Assembly (NCBI GenBank): GCA_037042185.1
Contig: JAXQJY010000030.1
Location: 496,001 to 560,000 of the forward strand
Direction of reading: 5' to 3'
Length of the DNA: 64,000 nt
Source of the DNA: Sordariomycetes sp. S80-01Y
Lineage: Eukaryota; Ascomycota; Sordariomycetes
In this document: positions 55,786-64,000 of the stretch, in pieces
How the letters are laid out: each line of letters starts with the position of its first letter
Position numbering within the stretch: the stretch's first letter is position 1
Translations under genes and position numbers: made by a program
Notes under the pieces: model-generated
Database searches by the model: none
What the model was told of the DNA's origin: nothing
What the model saw: the letters and a program-made list of their open reading frames with translations, nothing else

Positions 55786-57580
55786 ATGCCCCACGCTCTG
55801 TCCATGGCCTCGACTGGGCTGCAAGCACTCATCCTGTGCGGTCCGGGTTCTTCCTTTCCGACGTTCACCTCGAATCCTGATGAGAGCCCAAAGGCCCTAC
55901 TTCCCATCGCGAACAGGCCGATGGTCTGGTATCCCATTGACTTTTGCTATCGATCAGGAATCACCAGTGAGTCATGACCCTAGGGAAACATGGCTAAACC
56001 TTAACGCGGCAAATGGGCAATTCCAAAGAGAAAGTGCTGAAATATAGTTGCAGACATCACCTTAATATGCCCTCCTTCAGCCTCGGCAGCCATCACGACG
56101 GGCCTCAACACCAACCTCTACCTTACAGGCCTGCCCCTCCCTAGGCCAGATGTACTAGCCCCAGCTGATCTGGACTACAACATGGGCACAGCTGATATAC
56201 TTCGGCTGCCCGAAGTCAAGGAACTGATTACTTCCGACTTTGTTGTCCTACCGTGTGACCTGGTGTGTGAGGTTGGTGGTGCCAAGCTCGTAGAGGCCTG
56301 GCAGCTGAAATCAGCAAGCTTGCCACAATCGGTGGAAGTGGAAAGCTTGCTGGATGAAACCGCTTCCAAACATTTCAGCGGCGGCATGGGTGTGTGGTAC
56401 AATACGAAGGTTGATACGCCGATCAAGAAGGAGGAGACGGACTTCATTGCGACAACACCTCTCCCACCGACGACCACCAAGGCTCAGAAGGGTTCACTCA
56501 TCACAAGCATTTCGAAACTCGTCTACTCAATGCCAAAGGATACATTCAAGGAATCTATGGAGGAGAAACACGGGTTATCAATTCGCCATGGGTTGATTAG
56601 GTCGCATCCTCGCGTGCGCATGCTCACAACACATCGTGACGCTCACATATACATTTTCCCGCGATGGATACTGGACTTTATCGAGAAGAACGATCGCATG
56701 GAGACTATCAGCGAGGATGTAGTTGGATGGTGGGCCAAAGCTGGATGGCAAAATGGTTTGGCAGAGAAGCTGCACATCAAGGAAATTTGCAGAAAGCGAG
56801 AGACCGAGGACGATAGTCAAAACTCGTCACCAACGAGCGAGACTTCTCCTGAACGTGGAGACGGCCTCACGCAGAAGCATTCCTCAACATCCACCGCAGA
56901 TCAACGAGATAACGGGGAAACAGGCATCGCGCAAGAGGAGGTACCGCAGATGCTCGCCTATGTCCACCCCGGAGCAAGCCAAAAGCTAGGCTCATTGATC
57001 AGGAGAGTAGACACGGCACAGCTCCTGCTTGCCATTTCCCTGCAGTTGGCGAAGCTGCCATCTCTTGAGGAAGACCACACTGAGTCTGCTTCTCCTTATG
57101 CTCATAGCAAGAAAGTGGCGTATCCTGAAGGTGTCAAGTCCAGAACAACCATCACGAAAGCAGATTCTCTGGTCGGCGAGAATGTCTCTGTGGAGGAGAA
57201 GGTGGCGATCAAGGAGTCCGTCGTCGGCGCTGGATGTCAGCTCAACGAGGGCGCGAAGCTCGCTGGATGTCTCCTGATGGAAGGAGTTGTGGTGGGAAAG
57301 AATTGCAAGCTGACCAAGTGCATCCTCGGCAAGCGATGTGTCATCGGCGATGGATCAGTCCTGGAGAATTGCGAGGTTCAAGAAAACCTTATGGTAGAGG
57401 CAAACAGTAAGCATGGTACTTTATATGTGTTGTTTCTACTGCTGACAATTCCCAGCCGAGGATAAGGACAACAAGTTAATGAGCTCCGAGGGTCTCGAAG
57501 CAACCGAGGCTGAGATGGACGAGGTTCTACAGGAGCAAGAGGATCAAGCAGCAGCGGACGAGGAAGCCATGGTCGACTGA
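55786..57580 (+). CDS. gcd1: Translation initiation factor eIF2B subunit gamma (Gcd1)
   Basis: Three exons (55786-55966, 56054-57406, 57456-57580) encode 552 residues. The N-terminal nucleotidyltransferase-like domain shows LQALILCGPGSSFPTFT, ESPKALLPIANRPMVWYPI and DFVVLPCDLV. The C-terminal left-handed beta-helix has hexapeptide-type repeats from about 440 (ADSLVGENVSVEEKVAIKES, LAGCLLMEGVVVGKNCKL, CILGKRCVIGDGSVLENCEV), and the tail is acidic. Gcd1 pairs with the catalytic epsilon subunit in the eIF2B exchange factor that reloads eIF2 with GTP, the step controlled by eIF2-alpha phosphorylation. The loop at about 310-360 is Ser/Thr/Glu-rich and probably disordered. A poly(A)-signal-like AATAAA follows the stop. 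Confidence 0.93.
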
Positions 57581-57596
57581 TAACGATCCGGGTGGA

Positions 57597-57602
57597 AATA
57601 AA
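57597..57602 (+). terminator. AATAAA poly(A)-signal-like element after gcd1
   Basis: AATAAA lies 17 nt after the gcd1 stop codon. The hexamer is seen directly. Fungal poly(A) signals are loose, and this one is very close to the stop, so use is uncertain. Confidence 0.35.
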
Positions 57603-60600
57603 ACGTCATAAGGCCAATCGCCATATTTCATGAGCAGTTGAGTGTGATGGGCGCCGATGTGACTAACGACATGAGATCGTGCTGCAGGTCTTTGAACTGC
57701 CACCTCTGATCATATCACAGACAACCCGATCCTGGAGTTTCTTCAACAAGCAGATATAGCTTTTCTCGTAATGCCTGCGAGCAATCGACTACACCCGTCA
57801 CAGCCAACTGCCTTGGTGATGACGACGACGCACTTCAAACCCTTGCCAAACTGAGTGGCGGGGGGCTGCTGAGATCCAGAGCTGCACGATCGATGCGTTC
57901 GCTGCACCTGTTACGGCAGAGCCAGCGATCATCGCAAAATCCCTCAGCAGTGGAAGGAAGCCGATTTGGATCGGTGCGCAGTGGCTGCTGCATGATTCGC
58001 AAAGTTTTCTCCGCGCTCAGGCTTAAGAGCTGCAAACACTAGGCCCTTCCCGCTCCCGCAATGAATGCACCTCATGCAGTCCGTCCCCGCATTCAGGTCA
58101 AAACCCTGAGCAGCTCGGTGGAGGGGCTGGCAAAAGCATTCACCGAGAGGCTAGAGCTTCGCGGCCGGCAATGCAGTCGCTTTTTCTCTCTGTTGAGTGC
58201 GGGGTCACATCTGGTTAGCTCGTTCTTGCGGCCTCAGCTACGTACTACACCCGCCAGAAGCCAGCGGAACACGGATGTTAGTCGAACCGAAAGATACGAC
58301 GCAGCAACGGCTTATTCAAACCCCTGGGCCGAGCTAATGCGAAGAGAACCCCTTCGAGAGGGGGACGGGTTCCGATTGAAGCTATCGACGATCGTGGATG
58401 TGCAGCGCTGCTTGTCGAGGGAGGAGTATTGATTTGCGCTAATTAGACTTGGGAATTCTTGAAGAACTATCGTCAGAGGGAGGCAGATCTCACCTAGACG
58501 CCGGAGATGACCTTGACGTTTGCCCTCGTGGCATCGTATGATGGGATTCTCTCGAGATTCGCATGTCTTTTCGCTACCCGACCAGGTTCGTCTGGCGTAC
58601 CCGTACCTTAGACATTGAAGGGAAAAAGCAATATGAGGGCGTGGGTGGAGCCAAGTCACTGGGGCGCCTGTCTGATTACTGAAATCAGTGACTTATTGCG
58701 GTTTTCACTTTTTTGACAGATCACTCGCATTAGCCCGAGAACCAGCGGTTTGGCCAACGCTCATCGTCTTGGAGATGGCAGTTCGTGCGCAGCGTGGCCG
58801 GCGGGCGAGACTTGTTAAGCCTTGAGTCGAAGACGTGGAAGATCTTCCAGGCGAGGTCGGCCAGCAGTTGGCCCGTGTCCTCAGGACCATTGTGGCTCGT
58901 GGCACAGCCTGCTCTGGGGGGCATGGAAATAGCATCGCCGCCCATTCATGTCGAGGTCATGGCAGGTGGCACAGGCCAGCCTCGAGTCCGAGCCTCGAGG
59001 ACCGTGACAGGCGAAACCGTGGTGTCCATCAAGTCGGGATTTTTGCTCTCCTGCCACAAATCTACTCTCGAAACTTTCCGAGCGACTCGACCCATCACGG
59101 AGATTGATCGCTCCAACGGGAGGTCTGGCCGTCGTTGGAGTGATTGATCATATCCAATAATGGACCTGTCGTGGCGTCAAATAAGTTCCGCAAACCTGAC
59201 GGCCGGTACCTGGAGGTCCTTGCAGCAAACTTGCCTCTCGCGGAGTGCCCGCTTGCCTTCTCTGAAGAGTCCAGCCGTCGACTTGCTCGAGGCGTGCCTG
59301 AGCGCACTGTTGTTGGCACCTTTGCGTGCGCCATTGGATCCAAGGAGGACCTCGCGTTAGCGCATCGCCGCCAGGAAAAATCAATCAAACACTATTCGGC
59401 CAGGCGTTTGAGACGTCCTGAGGTCGCACTGGATCTGAGGGCGGCGATCGAGCCTCCCCCTCTCCACAATCGTACATATGCATCCGCATTGCATGGCATC
59501 GCGGGAGCACCAAGCAGCCGTTCGTGGAGCAACTCAACCGGCAAGCTAGAAAGGTTACCTCGTACTCCCACTACCGCCGAATCCCAGTTTCCAGCCTCCA
59601 AATATCGTTATCGGCGGTTGACGGCCGGCAAATGGCACGGTGGGTATGCTCGAGCGCGAGCGTTCTAGTCCCCGTCTGGGGCGCAGTGGCCTATTGAGCC
59701 AACACCACCCGACGAGGTGAATAAGGTATTGTTCTCCAGGTTCTGGTAGCCAACTTGGATTTAGTGCGGATCACAGGGCCACGGGTTCCGATCTACGCCC
59801 AGCCGAGAGCTGTCGGATGGCCACACCATCTCGTCGACTGGAATCGACGAAGCACCTGTGGATGATGTCAGGTACAGGACGCACTGTCTCAGGCGATGAG
59901 TCTCTTCCCACCATCAGATGGATCAGACCTGGGTTCCTGCGGCCAGCAATGCATGGGCTTCGTCAGAAGCATGCGGCTTCACCTTGCTTAACGGGCGGCC
60001 CCCTCGGAAACTCCCCATCGTGGGGCACGGCTGCAGAGAGATGAGTTATCCTCAGGCGTGAGACTCGCAGCGCGGACTGTTTCTTTTCCCCTGATACGAG
60101 ACGACTCTTGTACCTGGCAGATTCGCGTTCCCGCACTCCCCCCCACTTCTTCACGGGCGTTGCGAGGGCAATGATCTGATTCTGGTGAGCTTGGGGGGAG
60201 ACAGCTAAGGTACGACAGCCCCAGCTCTCGGTTGAGTGCTCGGCGAGATAGCAACGACATGTGTCTCAGCCGTGACGATGTTCGAGATGTCAATATGGCG
60301 CCGGATAGCCTCTACCGTAGGCAGCTCCATTCCATCCAGAGGTCTGCCGTGGATGACTGCACAGAACCAAGTGGCACAACGGGACCACTTGCGCCGCTCG
60401 CTGAGTTGCAACGCCATCTATGATGTACCTCGCGTCAAGGACCCTAGGAGCTGCAGCGTGCATTATGCAGGTCAGAGCCGCCACAAGTCCCAATGGGGTG
60501 TTTGTCCGGCATGCGGGTCAGGTGTCAGCGAGGGGTACTAGTGGCGTGGCTTGCCTTGGACACACCCTCCCAACCAAGCCAACCCCATCTAAACGTAGAA

Positions 60601-60810
60601 ACATGCAAGCGCACGCCCGGTCCTCTCGAGCTTTGGTCTTTGCCTTTGTTCTTTTTTGGCCGCCGGCTCATGCACACAGGCTCCAGTGCTGCATATCGGA
60701 TGGGGCCATGGTGGGCTGGGTACCATAGGCACTTTGTGATGTGCCCAGGAGTCTTGTCTCGACGTTGAGGCACCTCTATAACTAACTCGGCTCGGATCTC
60801 CATCTTCTGA

Positions 60811-61152
60811 ATGTTCATAAAGCTGATCTCAGCCTGCATCGAGGGAACTGAGAAACACGGCGTCTATTACTTCAAAACACCAAATTCTACATCTGCAATA
60901 ATTTACCTCCTCTCCTCGAACACCCCCATGACGATCTACCCGAAACACCCACTATCAAATCGCCCATTCCATCCTCGAGCTGGACCAAAGTACTTGTCTC
61001 TCGGCATCTTCATCGCAGTACCTCCCTCTCAACAATCCCTCTGGGGGTGTCTGATCATCGCTTTGGGTGTTTCAGGCTCATCGGCACTGCTCATCCGCCT
61101 GTTCTCATTCCACCTCATTGATATATCTTCAAGGGGCGTCCTTCCTCTTTGA
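60811..61152 (+). other. 113-codon ATG open frame in the BrlA-like leader region
   Basis: The frame starts ATGTTC at 60811 and ends TGA at 61152, 132 nt before the BrlA-like start codon. The peptide is hydrophobic and Pro/Ser/Leu-rich (for example GCLIIALGVSGSSALLIRLF) and resembles nothing known to me. It might be an upstream ORF if the transcript starts earlier, or chance. Confidence 0.2.
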
Positions 61153-61163
61153 AAAAGCATTCC
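60840..61163 (+). promoter_or_regulatory. Cluster of AbaA-like (CATTCC) and BrlA-like (MRAGGGR) sites
   Basis: CATTCC occurs at 60965-60970, 61106-61111 and 61158-61163, all on the plus strand. CGAGGGA lies at 60840-60846 and CAAGGGG at 61130-61136. These match the published AbaA (CATTCY) and BrlA (C/A-R-AGGG-R) consensus sites of Aspergillus conidiation. They lie within 450 bp upstream of the BrlA-like gene. Function is inference. Confidence 0.3.
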
Positions 61164-61214
61164 CGACAAGAGTCAGTCACACGAGCCCTCCATCTCGAAG
61201 CCCAACACACTTCG

Positions 61215-61232
61215 ACACACACACACACACAC
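61215..61232. repeat. (AC)9 dinucleotide repeat
   Basis: Nine AC units lie about 55 bp before the BrlA-like start codon, probably within the leader. Confidence 0.85.
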
Positions 61233-61284
61233 AACACTATCCTTCACTTGTCAAGGAGTCTTTTTGGATTCTTGACCGGTCAAG

Positions 61285-62500
61285 ATGCAGTTCGAGTCAG
61301 ACTTCAGGTTCGACATGGACGATGGCTTCAGCATGTGCAGCCAGTCCATGTCGTGTCCCTCGACAACTACCAGCTTCTCCTCCGCGTCGTCGGCATACGA
61401 GGTCTTCACACCCAACACTTCAAGACGTTCTACTCCCAACGAGTTGGCTTTCGACCTAGATGGCGCCTTCGCTGCCAACCAGAGCCTGGACATCACTCCT
61501 CCCTCGAACTCGATGCAAAAATACTTCCCAGGACCTGCCAAGCAGGAGCCTGAATACTTCAACCCTTCCATCAAGTCGGAGTCGGAGCAGATGGGGTTCG
61601 ACCCGTTACCACTCACACCCATGAAGAAGAGCTTCGACGGTCTACCAAGCGAGTACGACATGTTCCCCATGAACATGCCTGGGCAAACGCCCATGGGTAC
61701 CATCACTCCCTCTCGGTCCTTCGGCATGACGACCATCTCGCCAGAAGCTGCTATGGGACCCCAATCATACATGATGACGCCCACGCGAAGCCTCTCTGGG
61801 GGCAGCGACATGGCTGACTCCTCGGCATCGTGGTCTATTCCTGCGGAGAGCCCCATGTCCTTCTTCCAGCAGCCGCGCGAGCTCTCTTTTGACGAAATGG
61901 CCACCCTGGAAATGGAGCGCCACTCGCAGTCGCCCATGGGACACTATTCCATGCAACAACAAGGCCCCCCTTCTCCAAACAGCTATCGCATGCAGCGCAA
62001 AATGATGCTTCATGAAGCGCAACGCAAAACCAGCGAGCTGCAGCGCGCCCAGATCCGGGCCTCGCAACGAAAGCGCGCAGCCGCCGTCGCTTCTGGCAAG
62101 CCTGAGCCCAGCGTGGACGTCGTTCGTCGTTCCATGTGCAAGTGTGATTACCCCGGCTGCACAAAGGCTTTCCGCCGAAACGAGCACCTGAAACGCCACA
62201 AGCAGACGTAAGTACATGGCAGACACTGCACTCTCCGGCAATATCAACTAACACTATCATAGTTTCCACGGCGAAGGCCCCAACAGGTTCTGCTGCGAGT
62301 TCTGCGGCAAGGATCAGTTCAACCGCCAGGATAACCTGAACAACCACCGCAAGCTCCACGCTCGGCCCAACAGCCGCAACAGGGGCGTGGAGTACATGCC
62401 CGAGGCCGTTCCCGTCATCGAGCATGAGGAGCGCAGCCGCAAGAAGCGGGCACCTCCCAAATCCAAGTCTGTCAAGACAGAGGCGGATTACGGGCTGTGA
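61285..62500 (+). CDS. brlA: C2H2 zinc-finger regulator of the BrlA type
   Basis: Two exons (61285-62207, 62263-62500) encode 386 residues. Residues 1-280 are Ser/Pro/Met-rich with no fold evident and include an Arg/Gln/Ala helix near 236-270. Two C2H2 fingers follow: C287/C292/H305/H310 (CKCDYPGCTKAFRRNEHLKR) and C319/C322/H336/H340 (CEFCGKDQFNRQDNLNNHRK). The intron falls between the last two histidines of finger 1. The tail HARPNSRNRGVEYMPEAVPV then EERSRKKRAPPKSK is the same arrangement as in Aspergillus BrlA, which starts conidiophore development ahead of AbaA and WetA. The N-terminal half does not resemble Aspergillus BrlA, so orthology rests on the fingers and tail. A role in conidiation is inference. 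Confidence 0.85.
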
Positions 62501-64000
62501 AGCGTCTGGTCTTCGAGTATAAGCCTTGAGACAAGCAGGTCGAACCTGCATCAGGCGAGCGTGGCGGCTACTGCAGGGGACGTTTTGCTTTGCCTCTGCC
62601 TCTCGGCTGGGGCGAAGTAATTTACTACTGGGTCGCTATCTTTGACTTTTGGGCGCTGTTGGTGTTATGATGTTTGTTACATTTCTTGCATTTTTCACGA
62701 CATCCTTACCTTTGGATACCACTTTTTGCCGAGAACACTCTACGGAGGGAATTGGAGGAGATACCTTTCTGAATGACTGGGAAGACACGCACATTCACAC
62801 TTCATCATTACATTCGCTTCATGCCATAGACCTGGGGCTGGTGACGGAAAACGGGGGCAAGGGTGGCAACCACCAAAAAGCGGGGGGGAACTTCTTGTAT
62901 CAAACAATCTTTGTAATCTAGCATTTTCGAAATACTTGGGGGTGGACGGTGGAGAGATCCGGGGCCTCTTGGATGGGACGAGGTAGTGCGGAACTCAGCA
63001 GAGTGGCAAGGGGAGGAAAGGGGCGAGTGGCAGAGTAGTATGGGTCCAATACGAGACGTCGAGCCTTCCTCTGCGAAAACTTTTTGCATTAGCTCTCCAC
63101 AGTGGTGACTTCATTCGTAATGGCTGAGTTGGAAGAGACGGAAGTATGTCTAAGGTACGGATGGGGAGGTTTCAGATGCCAGGTACGTGACGCACGGAGG
63201 GTTGGGCCTCCTGCGGCGCTCGCGGAGAAGGGGAAGAGGCCTGAGCGAGCACTCCGCCGGCTTCGGGGGGAAAGTTCCTCGACGAAGCTTGATTCATGCA
63301 GGACCTCATGCAGGACTCAGTTATGCCAGGTACGACTCTCCATGGAGAGGAAGACGACGGCTCGCGAGGGTCTCGGATACCGTGCATTGCATAGGGGAAG
63401 TACGTCGGGTCGAGGTGAGGGAGTCACACTCCGCGGTTTTGGTCGCCGAAGTGACGGCACGGGGTGGCGAGACGTGCAAGACTCTGCTGAACGTGCCGAA
63501 CGTGCTATTGGCGGTATAATCTGCGGCATGGTGCAAGCGTAGTCGAACAGCTGGTAGACTACGTTGAGGCTGCCTTGAGAGCACGGCTCAGACGAGAGTG
63601 GCACGCGCACGTACTCCCACAGACTGAGCATTTATGGACCAAAAACTACTCATAGAACAATGATTGATCTATTTTCAACAGCAAGATACTTGAATTATCC
63701 CCATATGCTTGTAAAGTGGTCAACGACATCAGGCTGGGCGTCGTGTAAGTGGTTAGCGGTACGTACCTCTGTCAAGTGGCAGCGGCAGTGGCAGCGGCCT
63801 CGAAAAGCCCGAGCGCGCACACGCGGCGGGGTCTCAGCCCACGCTCACCTGGACATTGAGGTCAAGACGCCGTCGACATCACCACAAGCCAGCTCCAGCC
63901 CCAGCTCCAGCTCTCGTGCCGCGACAATCATGGCTTGATTCATCACTTTGTTCCTCGTTACGCTCGTGCAGCATCGCAAACCATCGAGTCTCCGATGATC
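62501..64000. other. Right-end region without a recognised gene
   Basis: Contains the BrlA-like 3' end and 1.4 kb more. The longest frames (up to about 146 codons) overlap on both strands, mostly lack a good start and show no motif. Short GGCAG-type repeats occur near 63777-63800 and AGCTCC repeats near 63890-63915. A gene starting beyond the window could have its promoter here. Confidence 0.5.

Larger units (their letters stand above)
57581..61284. other. Non-coding 3.7-kb interval upstream of the BrlA-like gene
   Basis: No gene family is recognised. Frames up to about 170 codons occur on both strands with no motif. The stretch should contain the eIF2B gamma 3' end (AATAAA at 57597-57602) and a long promoter or leader of the BrlA-like gene. 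Nearest that gene are CATTCC and BrlA-type sites, a 113-codon ATG frame (60811-61152) and a CA repeat. Confidence 0.55.

Overview
The window looks like a gene-sparse stretch of nuclear chromosome from a filamentous ascomycete, most likely a Sordariomycete (inference). Support: GT-AG introns of about 40-90 nt with CTAAC/CTGAC-type branch sites just before the acceptor, moderately GC-rich coding sequence, no operons, and genes such as a peroxin-22-like protein, an acuK-type regulator and a BrlA-type zinc-finger protein. I rebuilt 18 protein-coding genes. Fifteen have introns placed by reading-frame continuity, and three (the C6 regulator, the RING protein, Spt20) plus the small secreted protein are read as one exon. 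No tRNA, rRNA, CRISPR array or intact transposon was recognised. Layout, left half: kynurenine aminotransferase (1035-2486, +), xanthine dehydrogenase (3160-7314, +), the gluconeogenesis regulator AcuK/Ert1 (8158-10098, +), the meiotic protein Spo22/Zip4 (11204-14308, +), then a 7.8-kb stretch with no supported gene, then a large Zn2Cys6 regulator (22080-24611, +). Next come the E4 ubiquitin ligase Ufd2 (25832-29376, -), a TRAF6-like RING protein (30240-31820, -), a calpain-family protease (33562-36803, +), an HSL-type membrane-anchored hydrolase (37432-39646, +) and glutamate decarboxylase (40219-41981, +). Right half: six consecutive minus-strand genes, namely an MFS transporter (42357-44087), acetylornithine aminotransferase (44684-46189), a small secreted protein with several Kex2 sites (46949-47689), Atg27 (48113-49259), the SAGA subunit Spt20 (50062-53097) and a peroxin-22-like protein (53871-55160). 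eIF2B gamma (55786-57580, +) is divergent from the last of these. After a 3.7-kb non-coding interval comes a BrlA-type C2H2 regulator (61285-62500, +). The window ends in 1.5 kb without a recognised gene. The genes do not form a biosynthetic cluster. Loose themes are amino-acid and nitrogen metabolism (kynurenine aminotransferase, xanthine dehydrogenase, glutamate decarboxylase, acetylornithine aminotransferase), protein turnover (Ufd2, calpain, RING protein, Atg27, Pex22-like) and development or carbon regulation (AcuK, the C6 factor, the BrlA-like factor, Spo22). The least ordinary signals are: GC-AG introns in the spo22 gene, one forced by the reading frame; the Kex2-site secreted protein; the two long empty intervals in front of regulators; a stop-free 51-nt intron in glutamate decarboxylase; and AbaA-like and BrlA-like sites plus a 113-codon upstream ORF before the BrlA-like gene. 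I found no convincing wholly new system.
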